Positions 8,145 to 15,964 of a stretch of DNA of 64,000 nucleotides are shown here, one piece after another (the first letter of the stretch is position 1; each line of letters begins with the position of its first letter). The notes beneath the pieces were generated by a model that did not search any database, was not told the origin of the DNA, and saw nothing but the letters and a program-made list of their open reading frames with translations. The stretch is from contig NZ_JWIF01000027.1 of NCBI RefSeq assembly GCF_000812685.1, positions 1 through 64,000 of the forward strand, in the 5' to 3' direction. Source of the DNA: Halocynthiibacter namhaensis (GTDB lineage Bacteria; Pseudomonadota; Alphaproteobacteria; Rhodobacterales; Rhodobacteraceae). Position numbers and translations under genes: made by a program.

Positions 8145-8729
8145 ATGGCGCAAATATCGAAATTTAAAATGATAACAGGCGTTTCGGCGATTGTTCTCGC
8201 GGCGTTATCGCCGGTCAACTACGCAGTGGCGGCTCCCGATAGCATTATCGAGGTGTATAAGCAGTGGAATTATCAATGCCAGTTCGTCACTGCTGTAAAC
8301 CTGCCCGCTGTGACTAAAAACTGTGAAGTGGTACATCACCTAAATGATAGCACCGGTAAGCGCATTCTGAGCGTCGCTTTCACTTGGGAAGACGACACAT
8401 CAGAGCCGCCAAATGGCTTCGATCAATCTGGGATCAAAGCAACGCTTGTCACACCGCCAGGTGTGAATTTACGGGTTGTTCCTGAGCTGGTGGTGGAACG
8501 CTTGAGTGAGCTGCCAATCGTTTGGAACGCCCAATACAGCACTTGCGTTGTGTCTGGATGTATTGCTGACCTGATGTTGAACCCATCACATGTTGGAACG
8601 CTGAGTTCTGGCGTTGGCATCCAAGTGCGCTTTGGGATGGTGAATGTAGGTCCCATTGCCGAGTTGAACCTACCGGTTGACGGTCTAGAGGAAGCTTTGG
8701 AGGCGTTGATCCGTGACGATGCAAATTAA
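8145..8729 (+). CDS. Secreted invasion-associated-locus-B (IalB)-like protein, 194 aa
   Basis: ATG 8145 follows TTGGGGA at good spacing and begins a Sec signal peptide (K-F-K, hydrophobic core, cleavage near A-V-A-A, about residue 30). Earlier in-frame ATGs at 8091 and 8127 would place charged residues before it. The mature N-terminus has the family signature W-x-x-x-C ... C-E-V, and a second cysteine pair (C-V-V-S-G-C) sits in the middle, matching the IalB family of exported alphaproteobacterial proteins. The role of these proteins is poorly defined (host or surface interaction, envelope). The 3' end overlaps the start of the L,D-transpeptidase gene, indicating one operon. Confidence 0.75.
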   Translation: MAQISKFKMITGVSAIVLAALSPVNYAVAAPDSIIEVYKQWNYQCQFVTAVNLPAVTKNCEVVHHLNDSTGKRILSVAFTWEDDTSEPPNGFDQSGIKATLVTPPGVNLRVVPELVVERLSELPIVWNAQYSTCVVSGCIADLMLNPSHVGTLSSGVGIQVRFGMVNVGPIAELNLPVDGLEEALEALIRDDAN

Positions 8730-9366
8730 AAACCTTTCTCGTCGTGGCTGCCTTATGGGCATCGGCTCAAGTTTACTGGGAACTTCCCTTCTTTCGGGTT
8801 GTAGTTCAGAAACACCTGGGGTTGAACAGCGTGTGCCTTACAATTTCTCTGTAGCAAGAAATTATGAGGACGAAGAGTTTCGCGTTTTACGTGTGCGACG
8901 CAATAAGTTTGATGACCGGTTTCTTCCGCAAGTGGTACGATCCCCCTTTCGCCATAAGACGGGTACTTTGATTGTGAAAACTGCAGATAACTATATCTAT
9001 TTGCAGGTCGGAAATGGCCTTGCACGTCGATATGGCGTTGGCGTTGGCCGTCGTGGCGTCGCATGGTCGGGAACAGCGACTGCTGCCTTGAAACGCAGAT
9101 GGCCTGCCTGGCATCCAACACCACGGATGCGCGCCCTTGAACCAACCTTGCCCGCCTATGTATCACCTGGGGAACATAACCCTTTAGGGGCAAGAGCTAT
9201 ATATCTATTCCAAAATGGTGAAGATACACTATACAGAATACATGGCACTTCAGAGCCATGGACAATTGGCACACGCGCCTCTTCAGGTTGTATTAGAATG
9301 TTGAATGAAGACATCATCGACCTGTTTGATCGCGTGCCGCTGAATGCAACTGTCATCGTAACTTAA
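8713..9366 (+). CDS. L,D-transpeptidase (YkuD) lipoprotein, 217 aa
   Basis: The protein has a lipoprotein signal with a lipobox L-S-G-C (Cys30). Its YkuD domain carries the catalytic signature H-G-T (His177), then S-S-G-C-I-R-M (Cys193), then N-E-D. L,D-transpeptidases make 3-3 peptidoglycan cross-links or attach proteins such as Braun lipoprotein to the wall from the periplasm. The start is GTG 8713, with GGAGG about 10 bases upstream inside the preceding gene; ATG 8719 is an alternative. A lipid-anchored form next to an IalB-like protein and an Omp85 protein suggests a job in linking or remodelling wall and outer membrane. Family assignment is firm; the acceptor is unknown. Confidence 0.9.
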   Translation: MTMQIKNLSRRGCLMGIGSSLLGTSLLSGCSSETPGVEQRVPYNFSVARNYEDEEFRVLRVRRNKFDDRFLPQVVRSPFRHKTGTLIVKTADNYIYLQVGNGLARRYGVGVGRRGVAWSGTATAALKRRWPAWHPTPRMRALEPTLPAYVSPGEHNPLGARAIYLFQNGEDTLYRIHGTSEPWTIGTRASSGCIRMLNEDIIDLFDRVPLNATVIVT

Positions 9367-9404
9367 GAATGGCAGAGCAACACACATGAGGCAGATTGAG
9401 TACA

Positions 9405-10712
9405 ATGAAACAAGTAAACCATTCTCCAAGGCGCTTTGCGCTTGGAATGGTGCTCACGTTGCAAGCGATTGCAGGGGGAGCACAGGCAGCTGAAGGTGTA
9501 CGGTTTTCGCGCATTGATGTGCGCGGGAATACCCAAAGCAGTGATGCAGAAATCCTGGCTTTATGTCAGCTTTCTCCAACGGCACGCTATCAGGCAAATG
9601 ATCTGCGTATGGCGCTGGATTGTCTCGGGCAATCAGGGCGTTTTGAAACCGTTAATTTTGACGCCGAGGGCGATGTTCTTGTTGTTAATGTCCTTGAGGC
9701 ACCCCAATATAGTGGGCTTTTGGACGTTAGCGCATCGGTGGATTCTGATCGCGGGCTAAGTGCAAATCTTTTTGTTGAAAAGCAAAATCTATTCAGTGAG
9801 GAACTGACTGGAAGTTTGTCTGTTGAGCTGTCAAAATACGACCAATATCTCGGGGCATTCTTGCAAGATGAAGACATGTTTGGGAGCGGTATACCCGGTG
9901 GCTTCAACCTCGAGTATTCGGGGCAGAATTACCCCGATAGTGCCTATGATGTCAGCCAATTTGAGTTGGGGTCATACCTAGAGTTCGCGCATGGGGAAAA
10001 TGCTCTGACGCGCTTGCGGGCAGGCGTTCAAAGGTTGGAAGTTGATGATGTAGCGCCAACCGCCGGAGCCTATATGCAGGGCGAGGAAAACACGTTTTCT
10101 CGTTTATTCTTGGGGGCTGACTACCAACAACGCAGAGAATTTGCACTCGGAAATCTTGAAAGCGCAAGCTTGCAGTTTTCTGCATCACAAGTGTTTTATG
10201 CCAATTCAGGCGGTGGAAATGCTTCGAAAACTGAAGCCTCTGCTGCTGTCCGCGCCGCAACACAAGGCGAACGGTTTGCGTTTGGTGCCAGCGTTTCAGG
10301 TGGGCATGTTGCGGCTCTGGGGGGCGGGCGCACATCTATCGCCGATCGCTTTCAATTGGGCGGTGAAAGCCTGCGCGGATTTGCGGAACGCAGTATCGGC
10401 CCGCGTGAAAATGGGCATGCCCTTGGCGGGAATTCATATGCCGTGATGCGAGTAGAAGGCGATATGCGCTTGATGTCCTTTGAGAACATCGAATTGCGTG
10501 GTGGCCTTTTTGCCGAGGCTGGCAGCGTTTGGGGGCTTAGTGATGCGCCTGCAACCATCGATGATGATGCGAATTTAAAAAGCTCCGTTGGTGTCTCTTT
10601 CGGTGTCGAAGTCGGTGATGTGCCGATTAACCTATTCTACGCGGTGCCAGTGAACAGCGACCCAGGGGATGATGTCCAAAGGTTTGGGTTTTCATTGTCT
10701 AGACGTTTTTAA
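9405..10712 (+). CDS. Omp85-superfamily outer-membrane protein with a single POTRA domain, 435 aa
   Basis: A signal peptide (cleavage near A-Q-A-A) is followed by one POTRA-like module of about 75 residues (F-S-R-I-D-V-R-G-N-T ... V-V-N-V-L-E-A-P). The remaining ~340 residues form a beta-barrel with the conserved loop-6 motif F-Q-L-G-G-E-S-L-R-G-F and a terminal F (S-R-R-F). Family members with known roles have more POTRAs (BamA five, TamA three, two-partner TpsB two). This is therefore not the housekeeping BamA but a short paralogue, probably a dedicated insertase or secretion pore. ATG 9405 or TTG 9396 could be the start. It is the last gene of the envelope cluster and is followed by a hairpin. 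Confidence 0.82.
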   Translation: MKQVNHSPRRFALGMVLTLQAIAGGAQAAEGVRFSRIDVRGNTQSSDAEILALCQLSPTARYQANDLRMALDCLGQSGRFETVNFDAEGDVLVVNVLEAPQYSGLLDVSASVDSDRGLSANLFVEKQNLFSEELTGSLSVELSKYDQYLGAFLQDEDMFGSGIPGGFNLEYSGQNYPDSAYDVSQFELGSYLEFAHGENALTRLRAGVQRLEVDDVAPTAGAYMQGEENTFSRLFLGADYQQRREFALGNLESASLQFSASQVFYANSGGGNASKTEASAAVRAATQGERFAFGASVSGGHVAALGGGRTSIADRFQLGGESLRGFAERSIGPRENGHALGGNSYAVMRVEGDMRLMSFENIELRGGLFAEAGSVWGLSDAPATIDDDANLKSSVGVSFGVEVGDVPINLFYAVPVNSDPGDDVQRFGFSLSRRF

Positions 10713-10759
10713 TGTTTTGATGCGAGCAGGTGTTCCTACATCAGCAAAGCAAGAAAAAG

Positions 10760-10796
10760 AAACCCTGCAGCGGCGAAATTGGCCGATGCAGGGTTT
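10760..10796. terminator. Hairpin after the Omp85 gene
   Basis: Arms AAACCCTGCA (10760-10769) and TGCAGGGTTT (10787-10796) are fully complementary with a 17-base loop, 47 bases after the Omp85 stop. A short T3 follows. It can serve the convergent gabD as well. Confidence 0.6.
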
Positions 10797-10844
10797 GTCC
10801 TATAATCAAGTCAGGGATTGGTGGGGGTGTTCCGCGTGATTTTC

Positions 10845-10876
10845 TGTCCCAATAGTGAGGCGAAATTGTCCCAATA
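10845..10876 (+). repeat. Direct repeat TGTCCCAATA, 22-base period
   Basis: TGTCCCAATA occurs at 10845-10854 and again at 10867-10876, in the intergenic space between the convergent Omp85 gene and gabD. Repeated terminal motifs of this kind are seen at ends of some insertion sequences, so it may be a scar. No transposase gene is nearby, and AATAAGGG/CCCTTATT at 10873-10908 also forms a weak hairpin downstream of gabD. Confidence 0.35.
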
Positions 10877-10919
10877 AGGGGTTCTTGAAAGCTCAAAAAT
10901 CCCTTATTTTTAGGTTTAA

Positions 10920-12386
10920 TTACACAGACATGCAGATGTATTTCATTTCGAGATATTCATCTAATCCGTGATGCGAACCTTCGCGTCCTAGGCCCGATTG
11001 TTTGACGCCTCCAAAGGGGGCGACTTCGGTCGAGATGATGCCTGTGTTCACGCCAACCATGCCGTATTCTAAGGCTTCGGCGACTTTATAGACGCGCGAG
11101 AGGTCCTTGGCGTAGAAGTATGATGCAAGGCCATAGATCGTGTCATTGGCCATTGCGATCACATCATCCACATCGTCGAACTTGAACAGCGGCGCGAGCG
11201 GGCCGAAGGTCTCATCTGTCGCGACCTGCATATCTTGCGTGACGCCGGTGACAATTGTCGGTTCATAAAACGTGCCGCCCAGGGCGTGGGTTTTACCACC
11301 TGCAATCAGCTTTGCACCTTTGGATGTGGCGTCTGCAAGGTGCTCTTCCACTTTCGAAACTGCGGCTGGGGTGATCAGCGGGCCGGTGGTGATACCATCT
11401 TCTAGGCCGTCGCCCACGTTCAATTTCGCGACAGCTGCGGCTAGCTTTTCGGCGAATGCGTCATAGACACCGGATTGCACATAAATGCGGTTGGCACAGA
11501 CGCAGGTTTGGCCATTGTTGCGGAACTTACAGATCATGGCCCCTTCGACAGCAGCGTCCAGATCGGCGTCATCAAAGACGATAAATGGTGCATTGCCACC
11601 AAGTTCCATTGAGCACTTCATCACTTGATCTGCCGCTTGACGCATCAAGATCCGGCCCACATTTGTGGAACCCGTGAAGGTTAGTTTACGCACAGCGAAG
11701 TTCTCGCAGAACTCTTGACCAATGCCAGCAGCATCTGTCGCCGGGATCACGTTGAACACGCCCGCTGGGATGCCCGCGCGATCTGCCAGTACAGCCATAG
11801 CCAGAGCAGACAATGGGGTTTCAGTGGCGGGACGCGCAACAAAGCTACAGCCAGCCGCAAGGGCAGGGGCCGCTTTTCGGGTGATCATTGCGTTGGGGAA
11901 ATTCCAAGGGGTGATTGACCCGACAACACCAATGGGCTGCTTTAGAACCATGATGCGTTTGTCGGGTTGGTGACCGGGGATGGTTTCGCCGTAAACGCGT
12001 TTGGCTTCCTCGGCGAACCATTCGATAAAGCTTGCGCCATACATGATTTCGCCTTTGGCTTCGGCCAGAGGTTTGCCCATCTCAGCGGTGAGGATCGCGG
12101 CGAGATCGTCGGCGTTTTCTAGCATAAGGTCATACCAGCGCCGCAGGGTGTTTGCGCGATCTTTCGCGGTCAGGCCAGTCCAGCCTTTCATCGCAACTTC
12201 GGCGTCTGCGATACAGGCTTCGGTTTGGGTGCGGCTCACGTCCTGGACAGAAGCAATCACGTCACCGCGGGCTGGATTGATCACATCGAATGTTGCTCCG
12301 GTTTCGACCCATTTGCCGTTGATATAGGCGCGGGTTTCCAGAAGAGACGGATCTTTCAAAAGGGATTTCAGGTACGTCGCTGACAT
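10920..12386 (-). CDS. gabD: NAD(P)-dependent succinate-semialdehyde dehydrogenase, 488 aa
   Basis: Full-length member of the aldehyde dehydrogenase superfamily, closest by pattern to GabD, which oxidises succinate semialdehyde to succinate in GABA degradation. Visible signatures are P-W-N-F-P (160-164), F-T-G-S-T (237-241), the general base Glu261 in M-E-L-G-G-N-A-P, and the nucleophile Cys295 in N-G-Q-T-C-V-C-A. At the adenosine-ribose site the common V-x-K-P-A reads V-A-R-P-A (Arg185), a conservative change in a cofactor-contacting position. The gene is divergent from the alpha/beta hydrolase at 12483; no gabT is adjacent. Other semialdehydes (glutarate semialdehyde, for example) cannot be excluded. 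Confidence 0.85.
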   Translation of the reverse strand: MSATYLKSLLKDPSLLETRAYINGKWVETGATFDVINPARGDVIASVQDVSRTQTEACIADAEVAMKGWTGLTAKDRANTLRRWYDLMLENADDLAAILTAEMGKPLAEAKGEIMYGASFIEWFAEEAKRVYGETIPGHQPDKRIMVLKQPIGVVGSITPWNFPNAMITRKAAPALAAGCSFVARPATETPLSALAMAVLADRAGIPAGVFNVIPATDAAGIGQEFCENFAVRKLTFTGSTNVGRILMRQAADQVMKCSMELGGNAPFIVFDDADLDAAVEGAMICKFRNNGQTCVCANRIYVQSGVYDAFAEKLAAAVAKLNVGDGLEDGITTGPLITPAAVSKVEEHLADATSKGAKLIAGGKTHALGGTFYEPTIVTGVTQDMQVATDETFGPLAPLFKFDDVDDVIAMANDTIYGLASYFYAKDLSRVYKVAEALEYGMVGVNTGIISTEVAPFGGVKQSGLGREGSHHGLDEYLEMKYICMSV

Positions 12387-12482
12387 GATATTTCTCCGAT
12401 GCAGAACAGTTGCGCTTTCAAAGCACGCAGCCTAAGTCTTGTCCAGATAATATGATCAAATTTGCAAAGAGTAGGTCCAGAG

Positions 12483-13292
12483 ATGTCGGAAAATCAGTCC
12501 AATGATGATGCTTATGCCAATGGCGCCTATATTGACGGTGCCGCGGATTATCCGGCGCGTTGGGAAGGGCAAGCCCAAGACTGGCGCATGCATGAAAATA
12601 CCGCCGGGCGTGCGCGTCTAAATCTGGTTTATGGGGATGCGCTGCGTCAGAAATTCGATTTGTTCTTGCCCGAAAGCAAGCCGTTGGGCACGTTGATTTT
12701 TGTGCATGGCGGATATTGGAAGGCCTTTGACAATAAGTCATGGTCGCATTTGGCCAAGGGCGCACAAGCGCGGGGCTGGGCCGTTGCTATGCCGTCTTAC
12801 ACGCTGTGTCCCGAAGTGAAAATTGCCGATATCACTGAGGAAATCCGCCAAGCGCTGCACCACATTGCAAGCATAACACAGGGGCCGATCGCCCTAGCTG
12901 GGCATTCTGCTGGGGGTCATCTGGTGGCCCGTATGTTGTGCCAGGACGTGCCGCTTGCACCTGAGGTGGCCGATCGTATTGTCAAGGTCACGCCGATCTC
13001 GCCGTTGTCTGATTTGCGGCCCTTGGTGGACACAGAAATGAATATCGATTTCGCGATGAATGCGGAAACAGCTTGGGCGGAAAGCCCATTGCGTGAAGTC
13101 ACCCCGCGCACTGTACCTGTGGCCTGTTGGGTCGGAGGGGGCGAACGCCCTGCATTCATCGATCAAGCAACCTGGCTTGCAAAGGCCTGGGGGGGAGATT
13201 TGAACATCGACGCGGATCTACATCATTTCAATGTGATTGATGGGTTGGCCGATGAACATAGCGCGCTTCTAATGGCCTGTCTTGGGCTTTGA
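12483..13292 (+). CDS. Alpha/beta hydrolase, arylformamidase/esterase-like, 269 aa
   Basis: The sequence has an oxyanion motif V-H-G-G-Y-W near residue 75 and a nucleophile elbow G-H-S-A-G-G-H near residue 140, the combination seen in kynurenine formamidases (KynB/BNA7 type) and hormone-sensitive-lipase-like esterases. A late D-x-x-H-F-N-V-I-D segment supplies the likely catalytic histidine. It is cytoplasmic (no signal). ATG 12483 fits the family start; a TTG at 12462 would add seven residues. It has its own transcription unit, divergent from gabD and closed by an imperfect hairpin. The substrate is unproven; no other tryptophan-catabolic gene is nearby. Confidence 0.75.
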   Translation: MSENQSNDDAYANGAYIDGAADYPARWEGQAQDWRMHENTAGRARLNLVYGDALRQKFDLFLPESKPLGTLIFVHGGYWKAFDNKSWSHLAKGAQARGWAVAMPSYTLCPEVKIADITEEIRQALHHIASITQGPIALAGHSAGGHLVARMLCQDVPLAPEVADRIVKVTPISPLSDLRPLVDTEMNIDFAMNAETAWAESPLREVTPRTVPVACWVGGGERPAFIDQATWLAKAWGGDLNIDADLHHFNVIDGLADEHSALLMACLGL

Positions 13293-13302
13293 TCGTATAT
13301 TG

Positions 13303-13345
13303 GCAGAGGTGGAAAATAGCGCCCAATAGGGTGTTTTCCCTCTGC
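13303..13345. terminator. Imperfect hairpin after the hydrolase gene
   Basis: GCAGAGG-T-GGAAAA (13303-13316) pairs with TTTTCC-CTCTGC (13334-13345) with one bulge. It lies between the hydrolase stop and the promoter region of the AAA+ cluster. AT-rich CCCTATATAGAAT at about 13372-13384 could be the -10 of the latter. Confidence 0.45.
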
Positions 13346-13412
13346 ACATCCCTTCAAATATCCGTTATTACCCCTATATAGAATGTGAATAGTAAGCGAA
13401 TTAGGGAGTACC

Positions 13413-14489
13413 ATGGCAGATTTTAACACGCAGATTCAGCAAAGCCAGCAACAGGTTTCAGAAGCTCAAGCTCAGATTGAGGCGATCACAAGCCGGATCG
13501 AAACCGCCCGTGCGAAAATGAAAGCCGGGGAAAGTGACATCGACATCGAAAGCGCGTCCCTTGCAGACGTGCACGCCCATACTGACCTGATGAATTCCAA
13601 CATCGCGGAATTGATCATGGGGCTGGATGATGTGACCGCTGGCTTCTCGAAAGAGTTCGATGAAATGCGGACCAAAACCGGCTGGGAAACCTTCGTTGGT
13701 ATTTTCTCAAAGGGTAAATCCGAAAGCCTGCGTCAAGAACGGATGCGCACCGCGTCTGTCGATGATAAATTGCAGGATCTGATTTCAAAATCTGACGTGA
13801 TCGTCAAGCTTCTGGAAGGTCAGCTGAATGTGCTGAATGAGCAGAAAGAAAAGGTTTCTGTCAACCTTGCTGACACGTTGGACGAACGCGAAATGTCGGT
13901 GGGCGAATTGGAAACTCTTAAGGCCGAAATCCAGGGTATGGACCCGAAGATGATCGCACTTGAGAATAAGATCGCCGTTGAACAAGACGCCGCTGCACGT
14001 ACCAAATTGGAAACTGAACTTGCCGCGCTGAACGAGACATATAACGCGAAGGTTCAAGAGGAACAGGTCAAGATCGCGAAATCCCAGACCTTGGAACGCT
14101 ACATTGAAAAGGGCAAAACTTGGGTTGATTCACTTCAAAACCAAGCCGCAACCCAGATGGTTCTGATCAACAAGCTGCAAACAGACACAAAGCAACGTGT
14201 TGTTTTGTATGAAGCCCTGACAAGTTCTTTGAAAACTGCGCAACAACAAGATGTTGCCCATCAGATCAACGAAATTGGCGTGGAAACAGACCAAAAAGCC
14301 CAAACCGCCATGGCCGCCATCGGGTCTGCCACCAATCAGCGTATGGCTGACATGATGGAAGCTCATGAAGACCACATGGTGTTTGCGCGTGAGGTGCTGG
14401 AAGCCAAAGCGAAATCAGACGAGCGTTTCGCCCGTCGCTTCGAGAAGATCGTCGAAAAACACGATAAGAACCTCTACGGCGGCTCCTGA
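13413..14489 (+). CDS. Long coiled-coil protein resembling TelA (toxic-anion-resistance) family, 358 aa
   Basis: ATG 13413 is preceded by GGGAG. The protein has no signal or TM segment and is helical throughout, rich in Q, E, K and L. The overall pattern resembles TelA/KlaA proteins: a basic G-I-F-S-K-G-K element near residue 100, a long helix with G-Q-L-N-V-L-N-E-Q, then a C-terminal half with L-Q-N-Q-A-A-T-Q-M-V-L-I-N-K-L and S-A-T-N-Q-R-M-A-D-M. This is pattern memory, not alignment, so it is offered as a likeness. It is the first gene of the eight-gene cluster; its TGA overlaps the next ATG. It may scaffold the AAA+ ATPase at the membrane. Confidence 0.6.
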   Translation: MADFNTQIQQSQQQVSEAQAQIEAITSRIETARAKMKAGESDIDIESASLADVHAHTDLMNSNIAELIMGLDDVTAGFSKEFDEMRTKTGWETFVGIFSKGKSESLRQERMRTASVDDKLQDLISKSDVIVKLLEGQLNVLNEQKEKVSVNLADTLDEREMSVGELETLKAEIQGMDPKMIALENKIAVEQDAAARTKLETELAALNETYNAKVQEEQVKIAKSQTLERYIEKGKTWVDSLQNQAATQMVLINKLQTDTKQRVVLYEALTSSLKTAQQQDVAHQINEIGVETDQKAQTAMAAIGSATNQRMADMMEAHEDHMVFAREVLEAKAKSDERFARRFEKIVEKHDKNLYGGS

Positions 14490-14818
14490 TGAAGTTCTGG
14501 CATCAGCAAATTGCTATTGCCGGATTTATCACCCTGACAAAGCTCGTAGCTTGGGCAATTGATGCACCTCCATTTTCACTCAATGGCAAAATGGAGGTGA
14601 ACTCAGGGTATTGGTTGGCCTGGATGCGAAGTCTGCTGAGTATCGTATTCCTGGGTCGGACCTTGACTTGGTTCGCTTGGGATTCAAAGCGGGGACATTG
14701 GCTGGTGGAAGCGGCGGGCTTTTCATCAGATAAATTGGACCGAAAATATACTGGCTGGTTTACCCGCTGGTGGCTCCATGTTGATCGAAACGGTGTAGAT
14801 TTAGATGACCGAAGTTAA
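14489..14818 (+). CDS. Small membrane protein of the AAA+ cluster, 109 aa
   Basis: Start and upstream stop share a base (TGATG), showing translational coupling. The sequence has two hydrophobic segments (about residues 7-25 and 42-62) followed by a tryptophan-rich, charged tail (G-W-F-T-R-W-W-L-H-V-D-R), which should face the cytoplasm. No known family is recognised. It overlaps the next gene by 14 bases. Likely an inner-membrane component of the same complex as its neighbours. Confidence 0.65.
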   Translation: MKFWHQQIAIAGFITLTKLVAWAIDAPPFSLNGKMEVNSGYWLAWMRSLLSIVFLGRTLTWFAWDSKRGHWLVEAAGFSSDKLDRKYTGWFTRWWLHVDRNGVDLDDRS

Positions 14819-15935
14819 CCTCACCCGCGATCACACGGACCTCTCTGATGGACGTTTGGCGCGGCGGTATTTTTCCAAGTTCCAACGGATCACCCGCCAT
14901 CTGACACGGGTGGCGGCTGTGATGCAGCAGGAACGGGAGTATTCCAAGGCGGAAATGGCCGTGATGACCCGCTATCTGACCGGGCTGTCTTACACATTCC
15001 AGGCGCTTTCGACCAAATATCTCATGACCGGGCGTGTTGGTGGCATGACCGCGGATGAGATGACGATTGACCGCCAGGAAAGTGGCTTTCCGGTGCTGGC
15101 CGAAATCCTGCGTATGGCAACGGATGCCAGCCAAGCTGAAACCCATCTGCGCAATATGCCGTCCACAGAAACCCTGAAAGACGAGATGGTCCGCCAGATT
15201 GTTGGCGATCTTTCCGTGCCGACAAAATTGCAATTCGCTTTGTCGCAACGCCAATATTACGAGGAACTGTTGAAGGGCGAACTCTTTTGGGCCTCGAATG
15301 ATCCCGAAGCACTTTGGCAGGGCAATATCGGTGATGACCGCCGTGAATTTCTGGTGCATTGGGCGACCTGGGACAATCAGGTCAACCTGCCGGTGATCTA
15401 TTTGATGACGGTTGAGGACAGTGGTCGCACGGCCCTGCCAAAAGACAGCCGTCGCTGGCCTGGCGTGCAACATCACCTGATGGCGCAGGCGCTGAATGGG
15501 TTGAAATTGGTGACGATTGCCAAGGGATTTGACCGAGATTTCGACGACCTGCACCCCAAACGCCTGCGCCGCATTCACATCGGCCCGATGTATTCATCGG
15601 CCTTCACGCGCCAAACCGGTCCGATCCGTGAAGTTCTGGAAAAAGCCCGCGCACCTGTCGGGGATGATTGGGCCTTGGCGTGGACGGTTGAAAACTTGGA
15701 AAGCGAACGGGTGATGGAAGAGAAATCCGGCTGGTTTTCCACCGTGGAACGCGAAGTGTTCAAGCTTGATCCGTTTTCTGGACGTGGCGTGGATACAGGC
15801 GCCACAAACACCAAACGCGCGATCATTATGCCCGAACGTCCGTTCCAGGTGCTGGATGATATGAAACCCGCAGGGTTCAACAGCGTTGAGAAATTTGTCG
15901 TCAGCGAAAAAGGCCGCGTGTTGCGGTATCGTTGA
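14805..15935 (+). CDS. Uncharacterised 376-aa protein of the AAA+ cluster
   Basis: No recognisable domain. The protein is soluble, with no signal peptide. The N-terminal 120 residues look helical (R-L-A-R-R-Y-F-S-K-F-Q-R-I-T-R and a long M-A-V-M-T-R-Y-L segment). The middle (200-270) includes W-A-T-W-D-N-Q-V-N-L-P-V-I-Y-L-M and a basic R-R-W-P-G-V-Q-H-H patch. The C-terminal part has a P-F-S-G-R-G-V-D-T-G-A-T-N-T-K-R segment and ends R-V-L-R-Y-R. Composition and codon use match the ATPase gene 29 bases downstream. By context it is a dedicated partner of the AAA+ protein; enzymatic function cannot be inferred. Confidence 0.65.
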   Translation: MTEVNLTRDHTDLSDGRLARRYFSKFQRITRHLTRVAAVMQQEREYSKAEMAVMTRYLTGLSYTFQALSTKYLMTGRVGGMTADEMTIDRQESGFPVLAEILRMATDASQAETHLRNMPSTETLKDEMVRQIVGDLSVPTKLQFALSQRQYYEELLKGELFWASNDPEALWQGNIGDDRREFLVHWATWDNQVNLPVIYLMTVEDSGRTALPKDSRRWPGVQHHLMAQALNGLKLVTIAKGFDRDFDDLHPKRLRRIHIGPMYSSAFTRQTGPIREVLEKARAPVGDDWALAWTVENLESERVMEEKSGWFSTVEREVFKLDPFSGRGVDTGATNTKRAIIMPERPFQVLDDMKPAGFNSVEKFVVSEKGRVLRYR

Positions 15936-15964
15936 ATAGTTAATACGAATTATGAGGTAGATTT

